Shown: piece after piece, positions 15,308-24,453 of the stretch
Layout: each line of letters opens with the position of its first letter
How positions within the stretch are numbered: position 1 is the stretch's first letter
From: Candidatus Ligilactobacillus excrementigallinarum
Lineage (GTDB): Bacteria > Bacillota > Bacilli > Lactobacillales > Lactobacillaceae
Assembly: GCA_019114385.1 (NCBI GenBank)
Contig: DXFP01000017.1
Coordinates: forward strand, 1 to 34,620
Reading direction: 5' to 3'
DNA length: 34,620 nt
Translations under genes and position numbers: made by a program
The notes under the pieces: model-generated
Database searches by the model: none
What the model was told of the DNA's origin: nothing
The model's input: the letters and a program-made list of their open reading frames with translations, nothing else

Positions 15308-16448
15308 ATTTAGTAAGATATGGCTGGCGATTATTTTGGGTATTGTGTTAATGACTAGTCAAATTAAAGTTAATGCTGCGAACTTGAGTACGCCTAAATT
15401 ACATTCATTTGATGAAAATGTTAATCAGATTAAAGGAACTGCGACTGAAAAACTGATTAATCAGCAAGTTCAAAAGCGCGATTTTATTGGAACAGTAACT
15501 TTAGTAAAAAATGGACATTTAGTATATCAACAAGGCTTCGGGTATGCTAATCGAAACAAAAATTTAAAGAACTCAGGGAACACGACTTTCCAAATTGCAT
15601 CGATTCAGAAAGGTGTAACGGCAATGTTGTTGAAAAAAGCAGCACTTGCTAATCACTTTAGTTTGGATGCACCATTAAGCAAATTTTATCCGCAAATTAA
15701 AAATGCTAATTTAGTAACTTTACGTGATTTATTGACGATGACTTCTGGAATATTGATTCAGCCGTTACCGCGAATAAAAATGTCTGATCAGCAATTTTTA
15801 GACTATACCGTAAAACATACTAAAATTTTAAAATCGCACGTTGGTAATTTACAATATCAACCAGTTAACTTTGTCTTACTAGCAGGAATTGTACAAAAGG
15901 AAACAAAGGAAGGATATTACCAAGCTTTTAAGAAAGAAATTCAAGAACCGTTGAAATTAACTAACACTTATTTTTACCAAGAAATGAAATCTCATGAATA
16001 TCAGCAAGCACAAGGATATCATTTTAGTAGAAATAATCCGTATCGAATATATTCTGAACCAGAATACGGATATACTGATCAATTAGGGACAGGTAATCTC
16101 TATATGTCAAATGGCGATTTGTATCAAATGCTGCATGCCTTTTTAACGGCAAAGTTATTGACACCTGAACAAACGGCAAATCTATATTCAACTGGTAAGA
16201 CGAGGTCGGATTATGAAGCTGGATTGTATCCATTAAACCAGAAAATGCCAGAATTGATGGGAAAGCAATATGCTGGTTATCATTTCCATGGGGCAGAATT
16301 CGGCTTTGAAACCGTTGGCGATATTTCAAAGGATGGACAAACTGCTGTAATTTTTGCATCTAATTCTGCCAACCGGCCAGCTAATAATGATTATCATCTA
16401 GACGTACCGGTATATAAGCAATTGATTGATGATAACAAAATTTTTTAG
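15285..16448 (+). CDS. Secreted serine hydrolase, beta-lactamase class C / PBP4* family
   Basis: TTG 15285 is my choice of start: AAGGTG lies eight bases before it, and the product then starts with a compact signal peptide (basic RRNKFSK, hydrophobic 12-27, VNA-A cleavage at about 31). The gene would overlap rlmD by 23 bases; GTG 15276 is an alternative. The 387-residue protein has the nucleophile motif SIQK (Ser106, Lys109) within TFQIASIQKGVTAMLLKK. The usual YxN appears as YQP, and the third motif may be HGAEFGFET near the C-terminus. Such proteins act outside the membrane as D-Ala esterases or carboxypeptidases; a true beta-lactamase is less likely. Cotranscription with rlmD is expected. 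Confidence 0.82.
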   Translation: MLNLRRNKFSKIWLAIILGIVLMTSQIKVNAANLSTPKLHSFDENVNQIKGTATEKLINQQVQKRDFIGTVTLVKNGHLVYQQGFGYANRNKNLKNSGNTTFQIASIQKGVTAMLLKKAALANHFSLDAPLSKFYPQIKNANLVTLRDLLTMTSGILIQPLPRIKMSDQQFLDYTVKHTKILKSHVGNLQYQPVNFVLLAGIVQKETKEGYYQAFKKEIQEPLKLTNTYFYQEMKSHEYQQAQGYHFSRNNPYRIYSEPEYGYTDQLGTGNLYMSNGDLYQMLHAFLTAKLLTPEQTANLYSTGKTRSDYEAGLYPLNQKMPELMGKQYAGYHFHGAEFGFETVGDISKDGQTAVIFASNSANRPANNDYHLDVPVYKQLIDDNKIF

Positions 16449-16456
16449 GAATTTTG

Positions 16457-16474
16457 TATAATCTTTGGTATAAT
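16457..16474 (+). promoter_or_regulatory. Tandem -10 boxes upstream of the UPF0374 gene
   Basis: TATAAT occurs at 16457-16462 and again at 16469-16474, the second preceded by TGG (extended -10). They lie 57-74 bases before the chosen start codon at 16531. The spacing of 12 bases means they could not be used by polymerase at once. Confidence 0.55.
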
Positions 16475-16530
16475 ATCTGTTGATGATTCGGTGTAATCCA
16501 ACACCTGTGTTTATAGAAAGCAGGTTTAAT

Positions 16531-17076
16531 ATGCGTCATTCAAAAGGACCAAAGGAAGGCGAGTTTATTACCATTAAAAGTTATAAACACGACGGTAGTT
16601 TGCATCGAACATGGCGGGATACGATGGTACTTAAGACTAGTGATAATGCAATCATTGGGTGTAACGATCATACATTAGTGACTGAAGCAGATGGTCGCAG
16701 ATGGGTGACTCGGGAACCGGCTTTGATTTATTTTCATAGACATTACTGGTTTAATATTGTAACGATGATTCGGGACAATGGGGTTTCATATTATTGTAAT
16801 TTAGCATCGCCTTCTGTATTGGATCGGGAAGCATTAAAATACATTGATTACGATTTAGATGTTAAGGTTTTTCCGAATGGAGAAAAAAGGCTGCTCGATG
16901 TAGATGAATATGAAGAACATGGTAAAAAATGGCATTACTCAAGAGAAATTGACAGGATTTTGAAACATAATGTTTTAACATTGGTTGATTGGATCAATAA
17001 TGGTAAGGGTCCGTTTTCGAAAGAGTATGTTGAAATCTGGTATAATAGGTACTTAGAGTTGTCGCGCCGACAGTAA
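16531..17076 (+). CDS. UPF0374/DUF402 nucleoside tri-/diphosphate phosphatase
   Basis: ATG 16531 is chosen because GAAAGCAGG precedes it and family members begin [28 protein letters not shown]; an in-frame ATG at 16480 would overlap the promoter region. The product is 181 residues, the normal length. Conserved parts are [17 protein letters not shown], the acidic [25 protein letters not shown] that holds the metal-binding Asp residues, and the C-terminal helical part ending in [12 protein letters not shown] Staphylococcus aureus member has been described as a nucleoside tri- and diphosphatase. The protein has no signal peptide and should be cytoplasmic. The gene ends at its own terminator at 17099. 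Confidence 0.88.
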   Translation: MRHSKGPKEGEFITIKSYKHDGSLHRTWRDTMVLKTSDNAIIGCNDHTLVTEADGRRWVTREPALIYFHRHYWFNIVTMIRDNGVSYYCNLASPSVLDREALKYIDYDLDVKVFPNGEKRLLDVDEYEEHGKKWHYSREIDRILKHNVLTLVDWINNGKGPFSKEYVEIWYNRYLELSRRQ

Positions 17077-17098
17077 ATACCGGTTTATAACTCGAAAT

Positions 17099-17133
17099 GA
17101 GGCTGTGACAGAAGTGTTGCAGCTTCTTTTTTT
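17099..17133 (+). terminator. Terminator of the UPF0374 gene
   Basis: GAGGCTGTGACA pairs with TGTTGCAGCTTC (one G-T, one mismatch) and is followed by seven or more T. The stem start GAGGCTGTGACA is the same family as the terminator part of the 3'-UTR repeats. Confidence 0.85.
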
Positions 17134-17175
17134 GAAAATAACCGTTTTACAAATTACACTTTTAGGAGGAAAAAG

Positions 17176-18321
17176 ATGTTTTTTAACGAACAGCGCAAAA
17201 AGAAGCTAATGTTTTGGTCAGCTGAATTATTGCTTTTAGCAGCGTTAATTTTTGTTTTTACAAAAATTCAGTTTGTTTTTAGTCCTGTTTTTACATTCTT
17301 CCAAACATTATTTGCTCCGTTTTTGCTTGCTGGATTTTTATTTTATCTATTAAATCCGCTTGTGAATGCTTTAACACGGATTAAGATTAAGAAATTTAAA
17401 GTTAAGCGGCCGCTAGCAATTGCAGTTGTATTTTTACTGCTGATCTCGATTTTAGCGTTGATTATTTCATTTTTCATTCCAAGATTAGTTGAGCAGATTA
17501 AATCATTGGTAATTGGACTGCCAGGATACTTGCAAGAATTACAGCATTTTTTAACTAAAATGCTCAATAATTCTAATGCTGCCTGGTTGCAAAAGGTCGA
17601 TATTCACTCATACTTTAATAAGTTTGAAGGTTCCTTAACTTCAATGCTGAAAGGATTTATTGTTTCACTAACAAGTTCACTTGGATCAGTTATTGGAACG
17701 ATTACTAATGTAACCGTTACTGCAGTTACAGTTCCGTTTATTTTGTTCTACATGTTAAAAGATGGAGAAAAACTTGTTCCTGCAGTTCAACGGATATTTC
17801 CAAAGCACAATCAAGGTAAAGTAGCCAGCTTAATGCACGATTTAAGTTATACTTTATCACGTTATATTTCAGGTCAAATGATTGAATGCTTATTCGTTGG
17901 GACATTTTCTGCAATTGGATATAGTTTAACGGGGATTCCGTATGCTTTGTTAGTTGGTTTATTTGCTGGATTAACGAATATTATTCCATATTTGGGACCA
18001 TACATTGGATTGATGCCGGCATTATTCTTGGCATTTTCAAAATCATTAACAACTGTATTTTGGGTAATTGTAGTATGTATTGTAGTTCAACAACTAGATG
18101 GCAATTTAGTTTATCCAAATGTAATTGGTAAATCATTGAATTTACATCCATTAACAATTATCATTATCTTGTTAGTTGCTGGAAATATTGCTGGTTTACT
18201 AGGAATGATTTTAGGGGTTCCACTGTATGCTGTATCTAAAGTGGTAATTAAATTTATTTATAATATTGCTAAAATTCAAGATACAAAGCCAAGTTCAAAT
18301 GAACAAAAAATGGAAGATTAG
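17176..18321 (+). CDS. AI-2E family (UPF0118) membrane transporter
   Basis: The 381-residue protein has about eight membrane helices, with a large loop between the early pair and the later group (residues about 100-155). Family marks are PFLLAGFLFYLLNPLV near the N-terminus and the C-terminal GIPYALLVGLFAGLTNIIPYLGPYIGLMPA and GNIAGLLGMILGVPLYAV. The start follows a perfect AGGAGG. Members range from autoinducer-2 exporters (TqsA) to sodium/proton antiporters, so the cargo is not known. It may be cotranscribed with gpsA: only 77 bases and a weak hairpin separate them. Confidence 0.9.
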   Translation: MFFNEQRKKKLMFWSAELLLLAALIFVFTKIQFVFSPVFTFFQTLFAPFLLAGFLFYLLNPLVNALTRIKIKKFKVKRPLAIAVVFLLLISILALIISFFIPRLVEQIKSLVIGLPGYLQELQHFLTKMLNNSNAAWLQKVDIHSYFNKFEGSLTSMLKGFIVSLTSSLGSVIGTITNVTVTAVTVPFILFYMLKDGEKLVPAVQRIFPKHNQGKVASLMHDLSYTLSRYISGQMIECLFVGTFSAIGYSLTGIPYALLVGLFAGLTNIIPYLGPYIGLMPALFLAFSKSLTTVFWVIVVCIVVQQLDGNLVYPNVIGKSLNLHPLTIIIILLVAGNIAGLLGMILGVPLYAVSKVVIKFIYNIAKIQDTKPSSNEQKMED

Positions 18322-18349
18322 CCATAATAATTGCTGAAAGGCTATTTTT
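18319..18349 (+). terminator. Weak terminator after the AI-2E family gene
   Basis: TAGCC (18319-18323, including the stop codon) can pair with GGCTA (18340-18344) followed by five T. The stem is only five pairs with a 16-base loop, so read-through into gpsA is likely. Confidence 0.4.
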
Positions 18350-18398
18350 ATGATAATTTAATCATTAGATATATACCGAAAAAGATAGGATGAATAAC

Positions 18399-19433
18399 AT
18401 GACGAAAAAAATTGCAGTTTTGGGTGCTGGTTCATGGGGCAGCATTTTAGCAAGTGTTCTTGTTCAAAATGGTAACCAAGTAATGTTATGGACCAATTCT
18501 GAAGCACAAGCAAAAGAGTTAAATGAAAAGCATACAAATGAGCATTATATTCATGATTACACATATCCAGAAGCATTAAAAACTACTTTGGATTTGAAAG
18601 AAGCAGTTACGGATGCAGATTTTGTATTATTTGCCGTTCCAACTAAAGTTATTCGGCCGGTTGCACAACAATTAGTTGAAGTATTAAAGGAATTACAAAT
18701 TAAACCAATTTTGATTCACGCAAGCAAAGGTTTGGAATTAGGCACACATAAGCGTTTGTCTCAAGTTATTACTGAAGAAGTTCCAGAAGAATATCGTTCA
18801 GGAATGGTTGTCTTTTCAGGTCCAAGTCATGCTGAAGAAGTTGCCAACAAGGATATTACATTAATCACAGCAGCAAGTGAAAATCTTGAAGATGCTCATG
18901 CAGTGCAAAAAATCTTCATGAATAAATATTTGAGAATTTATACTAATTCAGATGTTATCGGCGTTGAAGTTGGAGCTGCATTTAAGAATATCATAGCAAT
19001 TGGTGCCGGAATTTTGCATGGCTTGAAATACGGTGACGACGCTAAGGCTGCTTTGATGACTCGTGGTTTGGCAGAAATTAGCCGTTTAGGAGTTGCAATG
19101 GGTGCTGATCCATTAACATTTATGGGTTTAAGCGGTGTCGGTGATTTAATCGTTACATGTACAAGTGTTCACTCTCGTAACTGGAGATGCGGTAATCAAT
19201 TAGGACAAGGAAAGAAATTAGATGATATCATTGCTAATATGGGAATGGTAATCGAAGGAATCAATACTTGCAAAGCTGCATATGAATTAAGTCAACAATT
19301 AAACTTAAACTTACCAATTTGCGAAGCAATGTACAATGTATTGTATAACGATGCTGATATTCCAACTGAAATTGAAAACTTAATGGAACGTCCAGGTAAG
19401 TCAGAAATTGAAGACTATGGTTATCGAGAATAA
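18399..19433 (+). CDS. gpsA: Glycerol-3-phosphate dehydrogenase [NAD(P)+]
   Basis: ATG 18399 is preferred to 18390, because AGGA at 18388-18391 sits right at the first ATG but a good distance from the second. The 344-residue cytoplasmic enzyme reduces dihydroxyacetone phosphate to sn-glycerol-3-phosphate. It has the N-terminal dinucleotide fold [28 protein letters not shown], the active-site Lys in [14 protein letters not shown], and [12 protein letters not shown]. Its product is the precursor of phospholipids, and hence of the phosphatidylglycerol used by LtaS, and of CDP-glycerol-type wall teichoic acid. A terminator at 19453 ends the transcript. Confidence 0.95.
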   Translation: MTKKIAVLGAGSWGSILASVLVQNGNQVMLWTNSEAQAKELNEKHTNEHYIHDYTYPEALKTTLDLKEAVTDADFVLFAVPTKVIRPVAQQLVEVLKELQIKPILIHASKGLELGTHKRLSQVITEEVPEEYRSGMVVFSGPSHAEEVANKDITLITAASENLEDAHAVQKIFMNKYLRIYTNSDVIGVEVGAAFKNIIAIGAGILHGLKYGDDAKAALMTRGLAEISRLGVAMGADPLTFMGLSGVGDLIVTCTSVHSRNWRCGNQLGQGKKLDDIIANMGMVIEGINTCKAAYELSQQLNLNLPICEAMYNVLYNDADIPTEIENLMERPGKSEIEDYGYRE

Positions 19434-19452
19434 ATTAAAAAGCTGAGAATAG

Positions 19453-19491
19453 ATAAGAGGCTGTAACAAAGGTGTTGCAGCCCCTTATTTT
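19453..19491 (+). terminator. Terminator of gpsA
   Basis: ATAAGAGGCTG (19453-19463) pairs with CAGCCCCTTAT (19478-19488, one G-T) and is followed by TTTTG. Its stem begins GAGGCTGTAACA, close to the terminator at 17099. Confidence 0.83.
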
Positions 19492-19577
19492 GCAATCATT
19501 AAGATTAGGCTACTCTTGAAAGAAAGATAAGAATTTTGTAGTATTATTTTTAGAACAAATCATGATTAGGTGAAATA

Positions 19578-20867
19578 ATGGGAAAATTAGAAATTAAGTA
19601 TATTACAAAGGAATTGCCACTCACACTTGATAAAAAAGCGGTAAAGAAAAGTAAAGGGAAAAAGAAAAAGGATGAAGAGCAGCATTTATGGGTTTTACGC
19701 GGGGTTAATTTAAACATTAATGATGGTGAAGCTATCGGAATCGTAGGAACAAATGGTTCTGGAAAGTCAGCTTTAATGCGTATCATTGCAGGAAAGGAAG
19801 AACAGACAACTGGTTTTATTACTAGCAGAGCAAAGATTACATATGCAGGCACTCAGGATGCTTTAGATTCTGATTTAACTGGACTTGAAAATATTCGGCA
19901 AGCAATTACAGATTCTGGAATTGATGATTTTAAATCAGATCATATTATTAATGCAATTTTGAATTTTACTGAATTAGGTGAATGGATTTATACTCCAGTA
20001 AAAGAATATTCAACTGCGCAGTATGCACGGCTTTCTATTGGAATTGCAATGTATTTAGAGCCGGATTTGGTATTATTAGATAATGTTTTTGGAATTTTAG
20101 ATCAGCCATTTTATTTGAAGACCTCAAATAAAGTTCAGGAATTAAAGGATAAGGGTGTTTCATTCTTAATTGCGGATTCTAAAAGTATTGTAGTAGAAGG
20201 TTTCTGTGAACGGGCATTATGGTTGCAATATGGTGAAGTACAAGATTTTGGTCCTACTCAATCTGTAGTGCAACAGTATAATTATTCATTAGATTGGTTT
20301 AATGCATTAACTCATCCGGAAAAGAATGATTTTATTGCGAAAAAACAACAAGAACAGATGGATTTCAATATTGACAGTGTCTATGAAGAATTTAAGATTG
20401 AACAGTTCAAGCATGGATATACTCGAAAAGATGAACCACGGATGCGTAAGGCTTTCTTTGTAGATAAAGGAGTAGATCCAGTATATTTGGATCAGCAGGC
20501 AAAGAAACAACCTAAGAAAAAGAAGAAACGCAAGTGGCCTAAAGTATTGTTTGTATTAATTTTGTTAGCAGTGTTAATATTAGGTGCCGGTTATGTATTA
20601 TCAACACAACATGCTAAGAAAAAGAGTACAGCAGCATCTTCAACAATTTCTGTGAGCCTTGCCCAATCTTCAAGTCAAACTAAGTCAAGCAGCACAAAGG
20701 TTTCAAATCAAACTTCAACAGTTAAGATTGTTGCTCAAAAAGATGAAAGTTTAACAGATTTGGCAAAACAATACGGTACGACTGAACAAAAATTACAAGA
20801 GTTGAATCATTTAGGTTCAAATCAAAACGTCAAAAAGGGACAAACGTTAATTGCTCCTAAAAAATAG
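19578..20867 (+). CDS. TagH-like ABC ATP-binding protein with degenerate catalytic motifs and C-terminal LysM
   Basis: The 429-residue protein has an ABC domain (about 1-245) most like TagH, the ATPase of teichoic acid export, then a charged linker, one membrane helix (322-342), a Ser/Thr-rich stretch (about 349-380) and a LysM domain (382-428) that would lie outside the cell. Walker A is intact (GTNGSGKS, 57-64). The signature reads YSTAQ where TagH has YSSGM, Walker B reads LVLLDN with Asn169 in place of the catalytic Glu, and the H-loop His is Asp200. These suggest poor or no ATP hydrolysis. No TagG permease is adjacent. It lies before prfC, 17 bases apart. TagH of Bacillus also has a C-terminal extension across the membrane, so the plan fits; the role is inferred. 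Confidence 0.82.
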   Translation: MGKLEIKYITKELPLTLDKKAVKKSKGKKKKDEEQHLWVLRGVNLNINDGEAIGIVGTNGSGKSALMRIIAGKEEQTTGFITSRAKITYAGTQDALDSDLTGLENIRQAITDSGIDDFKSDHIINAILNFTELGEWIYTPVKEYSTAQYARLSIGIAMYLEPDLVLLDNVFGILDQPFYLKTSNKVQELKDKGVSFLIADSKSIVVEGFCERALWLQYGEVQDFGPTQSVVQQYNYSLDWFNALTHPEKNDFIAKKQQEQMDFNIDSVYEEFKIEQFKHGYTRKDEPRMRKAFFVDKGVDPVYLDQQAKKQPKKKKKRKWPKVLFVLILLAVLILGAGYVLSTQHAKKKSTAASSTISVSLAQSSSQTKSSSTKVSNQTSTVKIVAQKDESLTDLAKQYGTTEQKLQELNHLGSNQNVKKGQTLIAPKK

Positions 20868-20884
20868 AGGTGGAATAAATTAGT

Positions 20885-22465
20885 ATGATGGATCAAAAAG
20901 AATTGGCATCCGAAATCAATAAGCGACGGACTTTCGCTATTATTTCTCACCCGGATGCAGGAAAAACAACAATTACTGAACAACTGTTATTGTTTGGGGG
21001 AGTTGTCCGTCAAGCAGGAACAGTTAAAGGAAAGAAAACTGGTAATTTTGCCAAATCAGATTGGATGGAAATTGAAAAGAAACGTGGAATTTCTGTAACT
21101 AGTTCTGTGATGCAATTTGATTATGCTGGCAAACGAATTAATATTTTGGATACGCCAGGACACGAAGATTTTTCTGAAGATACATATCGGACATTGATGG
21201 CGGTTGACTCTGCAGTGATGGTCATTGACTCTGCAAAAGGGATTGAACCGCAAACTAAGAAATTATTCCAAATTTGTAAAATGCGGGGAATTCCTATTTT
21301 TACCTTTATGAATAAGCTTGATCGGGATGGTCGTGAACCATTAGATTTGATTGCTGAATTAGAAGAAACCTTAGGTATCGAAGCTTATCCAATGAATTGG
21401 CCAATTGGAATGGGAAAAGGTTTAAAAGGACTTTACGACATTTATAATAATCGAATCGAGCTTTATCAACGTGAAGATCAAGGTGAGAAGTTCTTGCCAT
21501 TAGACAATGAAGGTAAATTAGCAGTTGATGATCCTTTAAAAGAGGAAAGTATCTATGATCAAGTTTTAGAAGATGTTGATTTGATTAAGAACGCTGGAAA
21601 CGAATTTGATGAAGCAAAAATTGCAACAGGTGATTTAACTCCAGTTTTCTTTGGTTCAGCATTGACAAACTTTGGTGTTAAGACATTTTTGGATGCATAT
21701 TTGCAATTTGCACCCGCTCCATCAGCACATAAGACAGCTAATGGCGGTGAAGTTGAACCAATTCAAAAAGATTTTAGTGGTTTTATTTTTAAGATTCAAG
21801 CAAATATGAATCCTAACCACCGTGATCGGATTGCCTTCGTCAGAATTTGTTCAGGTGAATTTGATCGTGGGATGGATGTTCATCTCGAACGAACCGGGAA
21901 AAAGATTCGCTTATCAAATTCTACTCAATTTATGGCTGATTCACGAGAAACAGTTGAAAATGCAGTTGCTGGCGACATTATTGGATTATATGATACTGGT
22001 AATTTTCAAATTGGAGATACAATTTATACTGGTAAGAAGAAAGTTAAATTTGAAAAACTGCCACAATTTACTCCTGAACTATTTGTACGAGTTTCACCTA
22101 AAAATGTGATGAAGCAGAAGTCATATCATAAAGGCATTCAACAATTAGTCCAAGAAGGGGCAGTTCAACTTTATCGTTCATATAGTACAGGTGATTATAT
22201 TCTTGGTGCGGTTGGTCAATTGCAATTTGAAGTTTTCCAATTCCGAATGCAAAATGAATATAATTCAGAAGTTGTAATGACGCCAATGGGACATAAAATT
22301 GCTCGTTGGATTGATCCAGAACAACTTGATGAAAAGATGTCCAGTTCACGTAATATTTTAGTAAAGGATAGCAATGATGAACCATTGTTCTTATTTGAAA
22401 ACGAATTTGCAGAAAGATGGTTTGAAGATAAATATCCAGATGTTAAGTTAACTGCAAAATTATAA
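20885..22465 (+). CDS. prfC: Peptide chain release factor 3
   Basis: The 526-residue GTPase recycles class I release factors from the ribosome. It carries the G1 loop SHPDAGKTT, the switch region [18 protein letters not shown]3 [14 protein letters not shown], and G4 [14 protein letters not shown], followed by the RF3-specific domains 2 and 3 ([17 protein letters not shown]). Length is normal. Two ATGs stand together at 20885 and 20888; GAGGTGG ten bases upstream allows either. It follows the TagH-like gene by 17 bases, so they are probably cotranscribed, though nothing links their jobs. A bidirectional terminator follows. Confidence 0.95.
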   Translation: MMDQKELASEINKRRTFAIISHPDAGKTTITEQLLLFGGVVRQAGTVKGKKTGNFAKSDWMEIEKKRGISVTSSVMQFDYAGKRINILDTPGHEDFSEDTYRTLMAVDSAVMVIDSAKGIEPQTKKLFQICKMRGIPIFTFMNKLDRDGREPLDLIAELEETLGIEAYPMNWPIGMGKGLKGLYDIYNNRIELYQREDQGEKFLPLDNEGKLAVDDPLKEESIYDQVLEDVDLIKNAGNEFDEAKIATGDLTPVFFGSALTNFGVKTFLDAYLQFAPAPSAHKTANGGEVEPIQKDFSGFIFKIQANMNPNHRDRIAFVRICSGEFDRGMDVHLERTGKKIRLSNSTQFMADSRETVENAVAGDIIGLYDTGNFQIGDTIYTGKKKVKFEKLPQFTPELFVRVSPKNVMKQKSYHKGIQQLVQEGAVQLYRSYSTGDYILGAVGQLQFEVFQFRMQNEYNSEVVMTPMGHKIARWIDPEQLDEKMSSSRNILVKDSNDEPLFLFENEFAERWFEDKYPDVKLTAKL

Positions 22466-22466
22466 T

Positions 22467-22501
22467 AAAAAAGAATGTGTCGTGCGACACATTCTTTTTT
22501 T
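22467..22501. terminator. Bidirectional terminator between prfC and the MucBP-type gene
   Basis: A perfect inverted repeat: AAAAAAGAATGTGTCG (22467-22482) and CGACACATTCTTTTTT (22485-22500), with T runs on both strands. It suits both converging genes. Confidence 0.92.
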
Positions 22502-22505
22502 ACCT

Positions 22506-23873
22506 TTAAAATCGTCCTTGTTCTTGGGCAACTTTATGTTCAATATCTAAATCAAGGTATTGACGAATTGTCCATCCACGACCATCTAGGTTAAACCATT
22601 GCATTTCACGGCCGCCTTGACGTTCCGTAATCGTTACAATTGAGCCATCTTCAATTGAATCAACCGGATTACCAAATGGTCGATCATATAATGTCAGTTT
22701 CTTTCCAGGTACAAAGTCAACAATGGCTTGCACATTCAAATTGATTGAGAATTGGTATCCTTCAGTGGAAGCAACTGAATATTGTGGAAGAGAGTCCACA
22801 AATTGAACTTTGTCATAATCTTCTTGAATCCAGAGATTACCGCCTAAGCAGTGCCATCTTTCACCATTTGTTAAATGAACTGATTCAAAGACTTGCCATA
22901 CAGTTCCTTCTGCTAAAGTTACGTAAGTATCATTTCCTTTAGGTGCATCGTAACCTGGTTGAGAAACTTTCATTTTAAGGTACTTAACATTAAAATCGAC
23001 TTCTTTCCAAGTAGCATCGCGATAGTAATATGTAACTACTTGTTGTTTATCAGTGAAGTTTCCCTTTACATTTCCTTCAGCCCGTAAAAGATTATATCCG
23101 ATAAAATCGGGTGGAGTTAATGAATATTTTTCTTCAACTTTTCCAGAAACAAAGCGAGGTTTACCTAACATATGTAAATCATCAATATCTTGACTGAAGA
23201 GCCAAATATTAGCCCCACTTTGTCGACGATAGGTAAGAGTAATTGATCCATATGGTTCAACGAAAACTGATGTAAATCCGTTAATGTTAATTAAATCATA
23301 GTGATCGAATTCTTTAAATTTAAAATTAATGGCTTCACCACGTTTTCCAGAAATAATTTGCGGTGAACTTAAACTATTATGATTTTCATCTTGGTAAATA
23401 ATAATGATTGTTGAATCTTGATGAGTTGAAGCTTTCTTCAATTCCTGTTTAACTGAAGGTGATTGTTCAAAATGTTCTTCAGGAGTCAACGGATGTTTTT
23501 CAGAAGAAATGTCATTCTCGTTTTCAGACTTAACTTCAGATTTTTCGCTTGTATCTCTATCAGCTACAGGTTGATCTAAAGTCGTTTCTGCTTCAGTTGA
23601 CACTGCAGGTTTTTCATCATTATTTTCAGATACTGACTGTTTTTCAGTTGCATTAGTTTCAGTTTCATCTTGATTGGATGACTTAAAGGATGCATGTTGC
23701 TTATTTTCAGTTGCAGTTTCTGTTTTAGTAGAATCGACTAAGTTTTTTGAATCTGATGTTACTTGTGCTTGAGTAGTATCAACTGATCGTTCAAAATTGT
23801 GACGATGCATCCGTTTCCGGTTGGCTCGCCGATTATTAAATGAACGAATTTTTTTCATAAACTTAAATGCCAT
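22506..23873 (-). CDS. MucBP/SH3-domain protein without recognisable export signal
   Basis: The 455-residue protein starts with a very basic segment (residues 1-28) and then a long Ser/Thr/Glu-rich, probably disordered stretch (about 30-150). Two MucBP-like modules follow (about 155-217 and 223-286; motif TIIIIYQDENHN...ITLTYRRQ and VVTYYYRD). The C-terminal part looks like SH3-type domains (about 296-356 and 376-442, ending WFNLDGRGWTIRQYL). Such domains usually bind mucin or wall glycans outside the cell. Yet no hydrophobic signal peptide, membrane helix or LPxTG motif is seen. GGAGGTG gives a clear start, and no upstream in-frame start would add a signal. It is probably monocistronic. I do not recognise a named family. 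Confidence 0.8.
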   Translation of the reverse strand: MAFKFMKKIRSFNNRRANRKRMHRHNFERSVDTTQAQVTSDSKNLVDSTKTETATENKQHASFKSSNQDETETNATEKQSVSENNDEKPAVSTEAETTLDQPVADRDTSEKSEVKSENENDISSEKHPLTPEEHFEQSPSVKQELKKASTHQDSTIIIIYQDENHNSLSSPQIISGKRGEAINFKFKEFDHYDLININGFTSVFVEPYGSITLTYRRQSGANIWLFSQDIDDLHMLGKPRFVSGKVEEKYSLTPPDFIGYNLLRAEGNVKGNFTDKQQVVTYYYRDATWKEVDFNVKYLKMKVSQPGYDAPKGNDTYVTLAEGTVWQVFESVHLTNGERWHCLGGNLWIQEDYDKVQFVDSLPQYSVASTEGYQFSINLNVQAIVDFVPGKKLTLYDRPFGNPVDSIEDGSIVTITERQGGREMQWFNLDGRGWTIRQYLDLDIEHKVAQEQGRF

Positions 23874-23959
23874 TTTTTCACCTCCTAAATTAATAGTTAT
23901 CCTTTCTAATTATAACGTAAAATGCGATTTTTTTTAACAGAAAATTGTAGAAATTCAAA

Positions 23960-24045
23960 AAAGGCTGGAATTTTTGAAATGTCATCAAAATTGTTGCTTC
24001 TTATGCAACAATTTAGGACACTTCACCTCATCCCAGTCTCCTTCT
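23960..24045 (-). terminator. Three-tiered hairpin terminator downstream of the DUF1827 gene
   Basis: Read on the minus strand: AGACTGG pairs with CCAGCCT, then TGAAGTGTC with GACATTTCA, then AAATTGTTGC with GCAACAATTT round a 7-base loop. The whole ends in a run of six T. It starts about 33 bases after the DUF1827 stop. Confidence 0.78.
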
Positions 24046-24077
24046 TTTAAACTTTAAATTATAGTACTTTGCGTGTT

Positions 24078-24353
24078 TTAATGTTCAATACTGATTTCAA
24101 CTAACTTCTTTTCGTTAGTAATGTTAGCTTCGCTTGCCTTATCTCCCAATAACTTATCAGTAACAAAGTTAACTTCTTTATCAGTAATTGGACGAACCTT
24201 ATTTGAAATTACGATTTCCGCAGTATCACGTTTCTTTTTGTAAACAACTTTTGAGTTTCCTAAAGTGTATACCTTAATAAAGTGAGCTGAGGATTGAAGC
24301 AACTCTTGGCTAATCACACGAGCATAACTATTTGTAACATCAATAAGTTGCAT
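24078..24353 (-). CDS. DUF1827 family protein
   Basis: The 91-residue protein (MQLIDVTNSYARVISQELLQSS...) matches DUF1827, a small family found in Lactobacillales, often beside clpE as here. It has no membrane helix or signal and no recognisable catalytic motif; the C-terminal half is rich in Lys and Glu. The start is clear (AAGGAGG at seven bases), with TATAAT at 24391-24386 on the same strand as a likely -10 box. It is separated from clpE by a terminator, so it has its own transcript. The function is unknown. The conserved place next to a stress chaperone hints at proteostasis, but that is only inference. Confidence 0.82.
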   Translation of the reverse strand: MQLIDVTNSYARVISQELLQSSAHFIKVYTLGNSKVVYKKKRDTAEIVISNKVRPITDKEVNFVTDKLLGDKASEANITNEKKLVEISIEH

Positions 24354-24385
24354 AATAATTCCTCCTTACTTCTGATTCCATTAAT

Positions 24386-24391
24386 ATTATA
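24386..24391 (-). promoter_or_regulatory. -10 box of the DUF1827 gene
   Basis: TATAAT on the minus strand, preceded by GG, 32 bases before the start codon. No good -35 box is seen at the right spacing. Confidence 0.5.
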
Positions 24392-24453
24392 CCGTAATAA
24401 TGTTGATTTCAGCTAGTCAGAAGATAATTTATTAATAAAAATCTAACGGAATA

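Noticed and set aside
16475-16530. A riboswitch or T-box in the leader of the UPF0374 gene, suggested by GGTGT/ACACC
   Set aside because: The leader is too short and shows only a 5-bp hairpin; no T-box or known riboswitch motif is visible.
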